Shown piece after piece: positions 32,486-41,059 of a stretch of 64,000 nt of DNA. Both the position numbers and the translations under genes were made by a program. The DNA comes from Shouchella xiaoxiensis (lineage in GTDB: Bacteria; Bacillota; Bacilli; Bacillales; Bacillaceae_D). The notes beneath the pieces were generated by a model, which searched no databases, had not been told where the DNA came from, and was given only the letters and a program-made list of their open reading frames with translations. Position 1 is the first letter of the stretch; every line of letters begins with the position of its first letter. The stretch is from positions 124,001-188,000 of the forward strand of contig NZ_JAFBCV010000006.1 in assembly GCF_016907895.1 (NCBI RefSeq), in the 5' to 3' direction.

Positions 32486-33805
32486 TTATACGTTTTTATA
32501 AAACTGCGGCAGATCATCTTTATGTGCTTCAAGCAGCTCGTTCATTACGGTTTCCGCAAGAGCTTCATCACGAACAAGCGGGTTAATGAGCAGTGCTTGA
32601 TAAAGATAATGGGTATCGCCGGTTACAGCGGCTTCAATCACAAGTTCTTCCATGTTCTTCATCAGCTGGACAATGCCTTTCACACCGAGGGGCAATTTCC
32701 CGATACTCAATGTACGCGGACCTTGTTTGCCAATTAACGCATTCGTTTCAATAACGGCATCATCCGGTAGGTCTGAAATAGCTCCGTTATTTAACGTGTT
32801 AACGGTTTGTACGTCACCTGAATCGTTGAAAATACTTGTCATAATGTTGCAAGCTGCATCGCTGTAGTATGCACCACCGCGCTGCTCCAACTCTTCTGGT
32901 TTATGGTCAAGCGTGACGTCGTCGTATTTCTTGAACAATGATTCTTCCACCGTTTGAACGACCTCTGCCCGTGTACCGTTCTTGTTGTAGTCTTCTATGC
33001 TTTTCTCAAGCATACTTGCCCCTTTAAAATAATAGCTGTGATAAGGGTTTGGTAACAGCTTAAAGGCGGAAAGGAACAGATCTGACCAACCTTCTGAAAC
33101 AATGTTTGCTGGTGAATACTGATTGTCAGGGTCCTTCAGTTTTTCGAGAACTTCTTCGGTGCGATCTTCGCCCTTAATAAGGACGCGACGACCAAAAATA
33201 AAGTGATTTAAACCAACGAACTCAATTTCAACATCATTCGTCTCACATTGAAGAACTTCTGCTACACCTGTGCGCATGTTAAACGGGATATTACAGACGC
33301 CAATCACTTGCTTGTGTTTACCGTGTTTCATTAACGCTTCGGTAACCATTCCCGCTGGATTGGTAAAGTTTAAGAGCCATGCATCTGGACAAATAGCTGC
33401 CATATCCTCAGCAATATCAAGTAAGACGGGAATTGTCCGTAGCGCTTTAAAAATGCCGCCTGCACCATTGGTTTCCTGTCCAAGCAGCCCGTGAGAAAGT
33501 GGGATGCGTTCGTCCTTTTCACGCGCCTTTAACCCGCCGACACGAATTTGACTGGTTACAAAATGAGCTCCTTCCAATGCTTGGCGCCGGTCAAAATGGG
33601 CTGTGACTTTGATCGGTTTTCCCGATTTCGCCACCATTCGCTGTGCGAGCTGCTCGATTGTCTGAAGCTTTGCGCGACCTTGTTCAATATCGACTAAGGC
33701 GATCTCACTTATTGGAAACTGATCATGTCTGGCCACCAACCCTTCAATAATTTCTGGCGTATAGCTAGAACCTCCACCAATGATGACCACTTTTACTGTC
33801 ATCAC
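32486..33805 (-). CDS. GH4 6-phospho-beta-glucosidase (ChbF/LicH-like)
   Basis: GH4 enzymes hydrolyse phosphorylated disaccharides by an NAD+- and Mn2+-dependent redox mechanism. The 439-aa protein begins VVIIGGGSSYTPEIIEGL (nucleotide site) and has the metal cysteine in VCNIPFNM and the histidine in FVGLNHFIFG. It is the first gene of the PTS operon, with GGAGGGCTTG before the ATG. Paired with ChbG it may act on monodeacetylated chitobiose-6-phosphate, as does E. coli ChbF. The choice between that and cellobiose-6-phosphate is inference. Confidence 0.9.
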   Translation of the reverse strand: MMTVKVVIIGGGSSYTPEIIEGLVARHDQFPISEIALVDIEQGRAKLQTIEQLAQRMVAKSGKPIKVTAHFDRRQALEGAHFVTSQIRVGGLKAREKDERIPLSHGLLGQETNGAGGIFKALRTIPVLLDIAEDMAAICPDAWLLNFTNPAGMVTEALMKHGKHKQVIGVCNIPFNMRTGVAEVLQCETNDVEIEFVGLNHFIFGRRVLIKGEDRTEEVLEKLKDPDNQYSPANIVSEGWSDLFLSAFKLLPNPYHSYYFKGASMLEKSIEDYNKNGTRAEVVQTVEESLFKKYDDVTLDHKPEELEQRGGAYYSDAACNIMTSIFNDSGDVQTVNTLNNGAISDLPDDAVIETNALIGKQGPRTLSIGKLPLGVKGIVQLMKNMEELVIEAAVTGDTHYLYQALLINPLVRDEALAETVMNELLEAHKDDLPQFYKNV

Positions 33806-33850
33806 AAGCCCTCCTTTAAACGTTCTCTATTTGTAGGTACAAGTTGTTAT

Positions 33851-33864
33851 TGAAACCGTTTTCT
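33851..33864. promoter_or_regulatory. cre-like site upstream of the PTS operon
   Basis: TGAAACCGTTTTCT matches the CcpA consensus TGWAANCGNTNWCA at all fixed positions but the last. It lies 46 bases before the glycosidase gene, fitting carbon catabolite repression. Confidence 0.6.
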
Positions 33865-33959
33865 TAATACAACTATAATTTATCATAACAAATAACACAT
33901 GTCTAGCTAAATTTGTTATTACAATTATGAAATTAAACCGTATTTTTGTCATAACCTTT

Positions 33960-33974
33960 GTATGATAATCATAC
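33960..33974. promoter_or_regulatory. Palindrome, probable GntR operator
   Basis: GTATGATAATCATAC is a perfect 7-1-7 palindrome in the divergent region. It overlaps the putative plus-strand promoter (TTGTAT-17-TATGCT and an extended TGCTACAAT -10). It is likely bound by the adjacent GntR-type regulator. Confidence 0.55.
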
Positions 33975-34020
33975 ACAAATTATGCTACAATGAGCGTATT
34001 CCATTAAAGGGGTAATGTAC

Positions 34021-34731
34021 ATGTCTTCCATGCATCAGCAGATAAAAGAAGAAATTATACAGAAAATCGAATCAGGTGACTACGAACCACAGTCGAAATT
34101 ACCAACAGAAGCAGCATTTTGCGACGCGTTTGGTGTAAGCCGGACAACGGTAAGGGCAGCATTGCAGCAGCTTACTCAAGAAGGCTATGTCATTCGCCGG
34201 CAGGGCCAAGGAACGTTTGTGGCCGAGCCGAAGATACGCACGAACTTATCGCAAACAATTACCTCATTTAATGAACAAGTAGCTTCTCAAGGAAAAAAAC
34301 CAACGATTAACGTATTGTCATTACAAGTTGTCGCTGCAGATGAACAATTAGCAGAGGTCTTAAAAACAGAGCAAAATGCACCTGTCCACAAATTAACGCG
34401 GGTTCGCTTTGTTGATGATAAACCCCTTCAGTATGAGACCGCTTTTTTACCGTGGCCAATAGCACCTGGCCTGACTGAACAACAGTGCAGCACATCGCTG
34501 TATGCATCGCTTCGAACACATTACGGCATTCATATCGCTCGAACGGAAGAACATCTTCAGCTTGCGGAAATGGATGGAGAAGTGGCAAGCCTGTTGCATT
34601 CAGACGAACAGTCGCCATGTTTTTATTTAGAAACGATCGCTTATTTGCAGGACGGAACGGTAGCAGAGTTTTCACAAACCTATTTTCATGGCGATCGTGC
34701 CAGTTTTCAAATTGAACGAGTGTATCAATAA
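34021..34731 (+). CDS. GntR-family regulator with UTRA domain
   Basis: This HutC/YvoA-type regulator of 236 aa is divergent to the PTS operon. The winged helix spans residues 5-70 (LPTEAAFCDAFGVSRTTVRA), and the UTRA effector domain covers the rest (LTRVRFVDDKPLQYETAFLP). UTRA regulators usually sense a sugar phosphate, here probably the phosphorylated disaccharide. The start is ATG 34021, 8 bases after AAAGGGG; an ATG at 34015 is too close. The chbG gene follows after 13 bases. Confidence 0.88.
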   Translation: MSSMHQQIKEEIIQKIESGDYEPQSKLPTEAAFCDAFGVSRTTVRAALQQLTQEGYVIRRQGQGTFVAEPKIRTNLSQTITSFNEQVASQGKKPTINVLSLQVVAADEQLAEVLKTEQNAPVHKLTRVRFVDDKPLQYETAFLPWPIAPGLTEQQCSTSLYASLRTHYGIHIARTEEHLQLAEMDGEVASLLHSDEQSPCFYLETIAYLQDGTVAEFSQTYFHGDRASFQIERVYQ

Positions 34732-34744
34732 AAGGAGTGAGGAT

Positions 34745-35434
34745 ATGCCGGAGATCATATTTAATGCAGATGATTTTGGCTTAAGCAGAGGTGTAAACTA
34801 CGGAATTATCGACAGTCATTTAAATGGAGTCGTTTCGGCGGCAACGATGCTTGTTAACGCACCAGCAACGAAGCATGCGGTTGAGCTTGCAAAAGCCAAT
34901 CCATCACTTCGAGTAGGTGTGCATTTGGCTTTAACGATTGGACGACCTATTCGAAAGGATGTGTTGTCATTACTAAATGAAGACGGAGCATTTCGAAAGC
35001 AGTCGGACCAACGAAACGAGGCTTTAATTAATCTTGACGATGTTTACCGAGAGTGGTCTGCGCAGATTGAGTTGTTTTATTCTTACGGCCTGACTCCAAG
35101 TCACTTAGATAGCCACCACCACATGCATGGCTGGAGTTACCTGCGTCCAGTAATTGAGAGGCTGGCAGACACTTATCAGTTACCGTGGCGAAACGCGTTT
35201 GCTGTGAAGCCAAAGGGAGTTTCGTTCTTAACCGATGCATTTGACGCTCGTTTTTATCAAGCTGGCGTAAGTGAGGAGATGCTTGATCAGATTATTGCGG
35301 AGCATAACCAAGTAGAAACGGTAGAGATTATGTGTCACCCAGCCTACATTGATTTAGCATTAAAAAAGCAGTCTTCTTATGTTGAAAAACGGGTTGAGGA
35401 AACAGAAGTGCTCACAAGTTACAGGTTGCCGTAA
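34745..35434 (+). CDS. chbG: Chitooligosaccharide deacetylase ChbG (YdjC family)
   Basis: ChbG removes an acetyl group from diacetylchitobiose or its phosphate, which is needed before ChbF can act. The 229-aa protein has the metal motif FNADDFGLS (D9-D10) and the histidines of LDSHHHMHGW, then VEIMCHPAYID near the end. AAAGGAGTGAGGAT precedes ATG 34745; longer frames upstream overlap the regulator. Its presence beside a lactose/cellobiose-type PTS and GH4 enzyme is the main reason to assign the locus to chitobiose. Confidence 0.88.
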   Translation: MPEIIFNADDFGLSRGVNYGIIDSHLNGVVSAATMLVNAPATKHAVELAKANPSLRVGVHLALTIGRPIRKDVLSLLNEDGAFRKQSDQRNEALINLDDVYREWSAQIELFYSYGLTPSHLDSHHHMHGWSYLRPVIERLADTYQLPWRNAFAVKPKGVSFLTDAFDARFYQAGVSEEMLDQIIAEHNQVETVEIMCHPAYIDLALKKQSSYVEKRVEETEVLTSYRLP

Positions 35435-35452
35435 GGGTCTGTTAAGCGATAG

Positions 35453-35492
35453 CTCAGTGCATGAACGTTTGCATTGGGTTTTTTTGTTGATC
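35453..35492 (+). terminator. Terminator of gntR-chbG
   Basis: CTCAGTGCA and TGCATTGGG pair with some G-U pairs, followed by TTTTTTTG. Confidence 0.55.
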
Positions 35493-35546
35493 ATCGTCCC
35501 TCTATCGTTTGCACTCTGTTAAAATGATACGAGAGGAGGTACAACA

Positions 35547-35800
35547 ATGGAATTAGACGACATTATAATGAACTTACCAATCATGACGCTTGTCTTCTTG
35601 CGGATTTCATTATCAGTCTATTCATTATACTTGTATCACTTATCATGCTATTACTTTCAAAGAGAACGTCTGAAGAAAAGAAACAGCAATTGCTCTTTGT
35701 TGAGAAAGAGGACAACAACATCCTGGCTATTCAAAAACAGCAAGTAGAAGCGAAACAGCACATTTTAGCAAAACTTAAAAAAAGAAGCAGGGGGATTTAG
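35547..35800 (+). pseudogene. Small membrane/coiled-coil protein gene with apparent frameshift
   Basis: GAGAGGAGGTACAACA precedes ATG 35547, which opens MELDDIIMNLPIMTLVF. From about 35600 the coding-looking sequence is in the frame two bases later: ADFIISLFIILVSLIMLLLS then a charged coil (EEKKQQLLFVEKEDNN), ending at 35800, one base before the next gene. The original frame continues with an unlikely Tyr/Ser/Cys-rich stretch. A one-base loss near 35595-35605, a sequencing error, or -1 frameshifting would all explain it. The composite protein would be about 84 aa with one membrane helix. Function is unknown. Confidence 0.5.
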
Positions 35801-35801
35801 A

Positions 35802-36095
35802 TTGGACGGTATGTTTTGGCTCGCAATCGGAATCATTGGTTTTGGATACTTTATCGGAGATGGGATTAAGAATTTCAAGAATCATAGCACAAGCCATCTT
35901 ACGGATATGTTTTCTGATGAAAAACCAAAATTAATAAAAGAGAAAGACCTTCACTACTATTTAAACCTATCAAAAGAAGACGCGAAAGAACTAGTAAAGA
36001 GTTATCCAAGCGTGCCGCATTTGAACATTAATGGGTCAATTTATTATCCGGCAGAAAAACTTGATAGCTGGTTGGCTTCTTTGGATCATGATTGA
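35802..36095 (+). CDS. Membrane-anchored small protein with HTH-like C-terminus
   Basis: The 97-aa protein starts with TTG 35802 after CAGGGGGAT. A membrane helix (MFWLAIGIIGFGYFIGDGI) precedes a soluble part with LHYYLNLSKEDAKELVKSYP and INGSIYYPAEKLDSWL, which resembles excisionase-like helix-turn-helix folds. It directly follows the frameshifted gene. Similar membrane-anchored small proteins occur in Bacillus with unknown roles. The HTH call is tentative. Confidence 0.6.
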   Translation: MDGMFWLAIGIIGFGYFIGDGIKNFKNHSTSHLTDMFSDEKPKLIKEKDLHYYLNLSKEDAKELVKSYPSVPHLNINGSIYYPAEKLDSWLASLDHD

Positions 36096-36118
36096 CGTTC
36101 CATATATGAAGTGAAGAT

Positions 36119-36319
36119 CTACCTTTGTGTAGGTCTTTTTTGTTTTTCATTACGTTTCTTAAGTTGTTGTAGGATAAGAAAAACAAGTGAACGGACGATT
36201 GAATAACCTAATGTTAGATAGAAAAGCAATTGATTTTCTATTGCCAGGCTAATGATAAAGAGAATAATGACGGCAAAGAAAACAAGGATTTCAATCAGGT
36301 TAAAGAATTTAGAATCCAT
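36119..36319 (-). CDS. Small two-helix membrane protein
   Basis: The 66-aa protein has helices at about residues 8-27 (LIEILVFFAVIILFIISLAI) and 32-50, then a basic tail LKKRNEKQKRPTQR. The ribosome binding site is weak. It is convergent with the preceding gene. Function is unknown. Confidence 0.5.
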   Translation of the reverse strand: MDSKFFNLIEILVFFAVIILFIISLAIENQLLFYLTLGYSIVRSLVFLILQQLKKRNEKQKRPTQR

Positions 36320-36472
36320 ATCCGTTTGTGAATGGGTGTTTATACATTTCCATGACTACAGACACTTCCTCCTTTCATTTGCATTTAAAATAATGGTAAC
36401 ATATTCGTCTAAATGTGTAGAAGCAGAGGTTTGGTGGTATAGAAACAAAACAATAATGGAGGAATTACGAAT

Positions 36473-37369
36473 TTGAATACAACAATAGTAGATGAACAGT
36501 TCATTCGAGCATTAGTAGACAACCTAGCAATTATTCGCTTTAATATAGATCGAAAAGTGACTTATGTGAATGAATTATTTGCAGATACAATGGGGTATAC
36601 AGTAAGCGAGATGGAAGGATTGTCTCACAAACAGTTCTGTTTTGAATCGTTTAGTGAGAGTGAGGAATATGAGGAGTTTTGGGACCATCTGCTAGCGGGA
36701 AACAGCTTTCAAAATAAAATAGCTAGAAAACACGCCTCAGGAAAATTAGTCTGGCTAGAGGCGACATACATGCCTATTTTTGATGAGGGGAAACGCGTTA
36801 TTGGGATTGCTAAAACGGCAACCGATATAACAACTAGACAAGAACAGATTGAAGCATTTGCCACTAATTTAGAAGAGATGTCGGAGCGCTTAAATCAACG
36901 AGCACAGGCTGGCATTCTCTTAAGTGAATCGTTACTAAACAGCATAAACGACATAACAACCGTATCATCAGAGAATACCGCTAATCTAGAAGACTTAAAA
37001 GAGAAAGCAGACTCCATCCAGGGTATCACGAAAACCATTCAAGATTTTGCCTCGCAAACAAACTTACTGGCCTTAAACGCAGCAATTGAAGCGGCTCATG
37101 CGGGAGAGTTCGGTAGAGGGTTTGATGTGGTTGCGCAGGAAGTAAAAAAATTAGCGAAGAAAATTGAAAAATCGAATGCAACGATTCAAGAGAACATTGA
37201 TCTAACAAATAAAGAAGTTACGCGGATTGCGGCGGGGACGATGAAAGCTAAACAGAAAGCAATGGAGAATCAAGAAAAGCTCGATGAAACACTTGCAGAA
37301 TTCAAAGCCATGTCAATTGAAGCGTCAGATATTGACAGCAAAACAAAAGCTTTTACAAAAGTTATTTAA
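36473..37369 (+). CDS. Soluble PAS-containing chemoreceptor-like protein
   Basis: The 298-aa protein lacks membrane segments. Residues about 8-120 form a PAS domain ([20 protein letters not shown], then [12 protein letters not shown]), and residues about 130-298 form a short methyl-accepting signalling coil with [20 protein letters not shown] at the CheA/CheW contact tip. It is shorter than classical receptors, so it may sense redox state or a ligand in the cytoplasm. The start is TTG 36473 after GGAGGAATTACGAA. It stands alone with its own terminator. Confidence 0.85.
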   Translation: MNTTIVDEQFIRALVDNLAIIRFNIDRKVTYVNELFADTMGYTVSEMEGLSHKQFCFESFSESEEYEEFWDHLLAGNSFQNKIARKHASGKLVWLEATYMPIFDEGKRVIGIAKTATDITTRQEQIEAFATNLEEMSERLNQRAQAGILLSESLLNSINDITTVSSENTANLEDLKEKADSIQGITKTIQDFASQTNLLALNAAIEAAHAGEFGRGFDVVAQEVKKLAKKIEKSNATIQENIDLTNKEVTRIAAGTMKAKQKAMENQEKLDETLAEFKAMSIEASDIDSKTKAFTKVI

Positions 37370-37467
37370 AAGAGGTCAATAGTCGCTTTTTTTAGCGCTC
37401 TGTGAAAAAATGATCTTTTACTTAACTATCTGTAATAAATTTCTAATTGTTTGCGCGAAGGATGAAT

Positions 37468-37503
37468 AAAGACACTCGTCAAGCTAAAGATGAGTGTCTT
37501 TTC
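37468..37503 (+). terminator. Terminator of the PAS chemoreceptor-like gene
   Basis: AAAGACACTCGTC pairs with GATGAGTGTCTTT around 8 bases, followed by TCTC. Confidence 0.75.
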
Positions 37504-37609
37504 TCATAGAAAAGAGAAAAATAAATTGTGATTTATAGTCCAATCGCACTTGTAATTACGAGAAGGAATACATAGAATATAGTTGAAAAGGATGTGAGTA
37601 TAAAGATTC

Positions 37610-37741
37610 ATGAACAAACTTGAAGAAATGTTGGCTGGGCTAATTGCTGAGTTTGAAAATCAACTCGATCGAAAACTAGAAACAGCTGAAATAGAGTTGT
37701 TAACGTCCATCGTCAGAAAGGTCGAACCCTCTACGAAGTAA
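37610..37741 (+). CDS. 43-aa acidic helical protein, paralogue A2
   Basis: This is the paralogue of the 22048-22179 frame, also 43 aa. It reads MNKLEEMLAGLIAEFENQLD and continues RKLETAEIELL to an end STK. Its 3' end overlaps the second Sda-like gene on the other strand by 42 bases. AAAAGGATGTGAG lies about 12 bases upstream, a long spacing. Outside the overlap the two copies differ at many bases but keep the protein pattern, which supports selection. Function unknown. Confidence 0.6.
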   Translation: MNKLEEMLAGLIAEFENQLDRKLETAEIELLTSIVRKVEPSTK

Positions 37742-37843
37742 TTCAGTTCTTAATATTAGAATGAAGTCATCTTTTAAATTGTGTTCCATGGCTCTAATAT
37801 AAGCGTTTAACAACGTAGAATCTGATAATTCGTGAATGGCCAT
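37700..37843 (-). CDS. Sda-like sporulation histidine-kinase inhibitor, copy 2
   Basis: The 47-aa protein begins MAIHELSDSTLLNAYIRAME and continues HNLKDDFILILRTELLRRG. This aligns with Sda (LSDELLIESYFKA.EMNL..DFIELI) better than copy 1 does. Sda couples DNA damage or replication stress to a block of sporulation in B. subtilis through KinA. TTAGGAGTG lies before ATG 37843 on the minus strand. It overlaps the 43-aa paralogue at its 3' end. Assigning it as the main sda would need synteny data; this is a family call. Confidence 0.72.
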   Translation of the reverse strand: MAIHELSDSTLLNAYIRAMEHNLKDDFILILRTELLRRGFDLSDDGR

Positions 37844-37975
37844 TTTGAACACTCCTAACATGAATGATTACGAATGTAAAACTGAATGTATATTTGAAGG
37901 TTGGGAAAATTTACAAATTATAAGTTAACTAAAACTTCAATCCTATATATCTTATACGATCAATCTCTTAAATGG

Positions 37976-38008
37976 AAGCCCTTACTAGTAAAGGTAAGGG
38001 CTTTTTTT
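37976..38008 (+). terminator. Terminator
   Basis: AAGCCCTTAC pairs with GTAAGGGCTT around 8 bases, followed by TTTTT. Confidence 0.75.
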
Positions 38009-38071
38009 ATATAGGTAAGGACGAAAAGCCTTAACTTAGTAACGTTTTTAAAAAATTCTATAATATTTAAT

Positions 38072-38124
38072 GAAAATTATACACATTCCGACAATATCTA
38101 CAAAATGTGTCGTGTATAATTTTC
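38072..38124. repeat. Perfect 13-bp inverted repeat upstream of the AimR-like gene
   Basis: GAAAATTATACAC (38072-38084) and GTGTATAATTTTC (38112-38124) are perfect arms 27 bases apart. The right arm contains TATAAT, a possible -10. It lies 73 bases before the receptor start. The rest of the 353-base gap 37844-38197 shows no gene. Confidence 0.6.
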
Positions 38125-38197
38125 CCAATATCAATTTTCTTGTCATATCTTTAAGCATATTGACAAATATTGAGCTATGAATTAAAGGAGTGAATGC

Positions 38198-39364
38198 ATG
38201 GTAATGGACGAAACCTCTGCCCAGTATTTGTACAGAATGATTAAAAAGCTAATGGTGAAGCATGAAATCGATGATTTAAAGATGATTAGTAGAGGTTCAG
38301 GGGTACCAGCATCCACGCTATCCTCCTTTTTAGGCGCTGAAGGAGAAATCAACTTAAAGTTTGAAGAGGCTTTAACCGTTACAAAGTATTTTAATTCTAT
38401 TGAATTTCTTAAAATAATGGAATCTTATTGTCTGAAGCTAGACGATTTGAACGGAATAGTGAATGCACTTGAGTTTGCTTCTAACTATAATCAAAGTTAC
38501 TTAACGGACAAATTAATTGCCAAGCACCAAAATCGAACAGGTCTCATTAAAGATTGGGTCACCATTTATTCGTTGAATAGCCGAAAAAGAGAGCAAGCAT
38601 CATCAACGTTCGTGAAGCAAGTGAGAGACTTAGTTAGTCAAGTATCTACGAATGAAATGAAGATTAGGTTACAGTTAATGGAGACAGAAATGGTTGCACA
38701 TGATGATTATAAAGCGTTGATGGCGCTGACAGAGGATCTTAATATCATGCTCTATGAGATGGATGACAGTTATCTTAAAGAATCTTTTAAAGTGAAAATA
38801 TACAGTTATTTTGCAACTGCGATGCTTTACTATAAAAACGATCAGGATCAAGCAATAGAATATGCAAATTATTTAATTCAAAACAAGATTACCCCCATGT
38901 ATTTAATGGCGTCTGCTCATTTAACGATTGGACAAGCATTTTTATTCGAGGAGCAAGAAGCTAGCTTACGTAACATTAGAATCGCCATTGAGATGTTTCA
39001 TTTATGTGGACACGAGAAGTACGCACAACAAATAAGAGAAAATGACTTAATGTTTGTGCAAAATTACCATGAAGAAAAAGTAGATCTCTGTGCATTAAGC
39101 GGAGAAGAGCTTGCCCATCAGCTTATTGTGCGAAAGCAGTATAAACAAGCACTTGCCGTATTAAAATTGGTTGAAAAGACTTCTTTTTCGACTGTTTATC
39201 AAGGCATTGCTTCAAAAGATCGGTTACTCTTGGAAGAAACGTTAGAAGAATTCTTAAGCTCAGGAATGTATTATTTTGCTAATTATGTTGAGCGGGAACT
39301 AATGAAATTAATGGCTGAGCCGGAGCCCGACGGGACGGTTACAGAACCAGTCTTAGAGACTTAA
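38198..39364 (+). CDS. AimR-like peptide-responsive regulator (HTH plus TPR)
   Basis: AimR proteins are phage regulators that bind DNA until a secreted hexapeptide (from AimP) releases them. The 388-aa protein has an N-terminal HTH (residues about 22-60, LKMISRGSGVPASTLSSFLG) and about eight TPR-like helical repeats afterwards. The junction FLKIMESYCLKLDDLNGIVNA resembles AimR (LMKDYCLNLD). AAAGGAGTG precedes the ATG. No AimP-like small exported peptide gene follows; a terminator and an unrelated gene come next. Rap proteins lack the HTH, and PlcR-type regulators differ at the N-terminus. Peptide binding is inference. Confidence 0.7.
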   Translation: MVMDETSAQYLYRMIKKLMVKHEIDDLKMISRGSGVPASTLSSFLGAEGEINLKFEEALTVTKYFNSIEFLKIMESYCLKLDDLNGIVNALEFASNYNQSYLTDKLIAKHQNRTGLIKDWVTIYSLNSRKREQASSTFVKQVRDLVSQVSTNEMKIRLQLMETEMVAHDDYKALMALTEDLNIMLYEMDDSYLKESFKVKIYSYFATAMLYYKNDQDQAIEYANYLIQNKITPMYLMASAHLTIGQAFLFEEQEASLRNIRIAIEMFHLCGHEKYAQQIRENDLMFVQNYHEEKVDLCALSGEELAHQLIVRKQYKQALAVLKLVEKTSFSTVYQGIASKDRLLLEETLEEFLSSGMYYFANYVERELMKLMAEPEPDGTVTEPVLET

Positions 39365-39390
39365 AGTAAAGCTTATCATCGTATTTTTTG

Positions 39391-39416
39391 AGGCGCTGCC
39401 CATGGCGTCTTTTTTG
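39391..39416 (+). terminator. Terminator of the AimR-like gene
   Basis: AGGCGC and GCGTCT pair around a short loop, followed by TTTTTTG. Confidence 0.55.
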
Positions 39417-39475
39417 CATTAATATGCAGCTTAGCGAAAGGGCTGAATATCAATAGAGTTAGAGGAGATTTGTGT

Positions 39476-40066
39476 ATGTTTTCAAATGATGAGTTACGTG
39501 GCTTTATACGTGGAGAAATTCTAGGAGATGTATTCCCTTACCATACAAACGATCATCAAGAAGTGGAAAAGCATTTAGAGAGATTGTTTTATCGGATAAA
39601 ACGGATACACGGCGTGGAGTGTGAGGCAGATTTCGATCACTACGGCAGTGGCTACGCTTCTTTCGTAGAATTTTTTTGCCACAGAAGAACAGATACAAAG
39701 GTACTGTGGACAAACAACGGGATACAAGAAAAAGAAACGAAAGGCATTATTGTAAATATCTCTCGTCTTGCTCCAGTCGCGATTATGGGGGAAGATATGC
39801 GGAGCCAGCGCGTTCGAGTTGAGACTGGTGAGTGGCTATCAGGTGGAAATGGCCTACTAATAGGGGACCCGAGAGCCTTACAAGTAAGCGAGGATTTGAA
39901 AGAGTTAGCGAGAGCAATCAAGCTAGCGTTACACGAATACGATATTGAGCTGCTTACTAAAGACCAATTAGATGCGCCACTACCATTCAAAGCAGAAATA
40001 CCGACGATTCTACAAGAGCCCTCAAATTACTTGGTTATGGATGCAATCTTCTATTGGGAAGATTAA
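39476..40066 (+). CDS. Hypothetical protein of 196 aa
   Basis: The family is not recognised. The start is ATG 39476 with AGAGGAG eight bases before. The protein is soluble, mixed alpha/beta, with IHGVECEADFDHYGSGYASF and TKGIIVNISRLAPVAIMGED as the most distinctive stretches. Residues about 140-170 look helical. No catalytic motif was found. It stands as a single gene between two terminators. Confidence 0.65.
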   Translation: MFSNDELRGFIRGEILGDVFPYHTNDHQEVEKHLERLFYRIKRIHGVECEADFDHYGSGYASFVEFFCHRRTDTKVLWTNNGIQEKETKGIIVNISRLAPVAIMGEDMRSQRVRVETGEWLSGGNGLLIGDPRALQVSEDLKELARAIKLALHEYDIELLTKDQLDAPLPFKAEIPTILQEPSNYLVMDAIFYWED

Positions 40067-40069
40067 AGA

Positions 40070-40105
40070 AAGCTGACGCGCCTTAAATAGCGTCAGCTTT
40101 TTTAC
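40070..40105 (+). terminator. Terminator of the 196-aa protein gene
   Basis: AAGCTGACGC pairs with GCGTCAGCTT around 10 bases, followed by TTTT. It overlaps the end of the minus-strand small membrane gene. Confidence 0.75.
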
Positions 40106-40278
40106 GTGAACAAATGCAGACGCAACAAATCGTAAATCAGTAAACATAACACGAATAGACTTAGAACAATTGAACCAATGAGCATTCGCTTCACTAGCAT
40201 TTTTCCAATGTTAAAAACAGGGGCACCGAGGATAGCTAAAACAATTAATAAAGCCGTTAAAATGAGTACATCAAGCAT
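40102..40278 (-). CDS. Small two-helix membrane protein (58 aa)
   Basis: The 58-aa frame begins MLDVLILTALLIVLAILGAP and has a second helix GSIVLSLFVLCLLIYDLL. TGGAGGGAATGAC lies before ATG 40278. It is convergent with the 196-aa gene. Function unknown. Confidence 0.55.
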   Translation of the reverse strand: MLDVLILTALLIVLAILGAPVFNIGKMLVKRMLIGSIVLSLFVLCLLIYDLLRLHLFT

Positions 40279-40289
40279 GTCATTCCCTC

Positions 40290-41040
40290 CAGAAGCTCAA
40301 CACATTTATCTTCATAGAACCGGTATAAACTAGTGATTCAATAGTGGCGACATATTTGAGAAATTAGCCGTGGTGAGACGGGTATCGTTCGTAAAAATTA
40401 ATGAAAAAATCCCTTACCTAAAGGGTTTATCACAGTATTTTTTACAGAGAATAGAATGATAACCACGTTTCCTGAGACAGTTAATGAGACTGAGAGAAAA
40501 GGGTAAAAACGCTACATTTCCCCCCTCTGAAAAGGGGAAAAACGAGACCTTTGTAAAGTCAATATAACCGCGAAAAAGCCTGGTATAAAGGGGTTTTTAG
40601 TAAAAAACGCAGTCTCATCTTACCTCTATCTCTTGTGCGGTGCTCCTGCGCTTGGAAACCACTCTGGCTAGCGCCAGTAAAACACACCAAAACCACAACA
40701 ACAAAGAAGCTAGTTGTATTAAGTAAGTGTTGTCTGTCCTGAGTTTACTTACAGGAGTTGCTTACACTGCTTTAGTGAAAAAGAAGCTGCTTAGTAAGCA
40801 ATCTTAGGCGTAATTGATGATTCCTCTGTGAGTATCTACCCGATTAGTCTATGCAGCTGCTTATGCTTGTTTCACTAAATGGGCATCTTTTTAGGAATTA
40901 TCTTCAAAATTAATTTCGCTGAACTAGAAAAGAAGAAGTAATGGAAAAGGGATGGTATTAAAAAAGCAATAAAGCAAGTAGTTCTTTATAGAGAAGAACA
41001 TAAAGAGTTTTATTAAAATAAGACTGTTTATCCTAAAATA
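40290..41040. other. Gene-poor stretch with no clear feature
   Basis: I see no reading frame with gene-like composition. There are short hairpins (TTTCCCC/AAGGGGAAA near 40524-40550 and CTGGCTAGCGCCAG near 40665-40678). This looks like decayed DNA between a small membrane gene and the paralogue array. Confidence 0.4.
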
Positions 41041-41059
41041 AAAAAATGACAGAGAGCAC

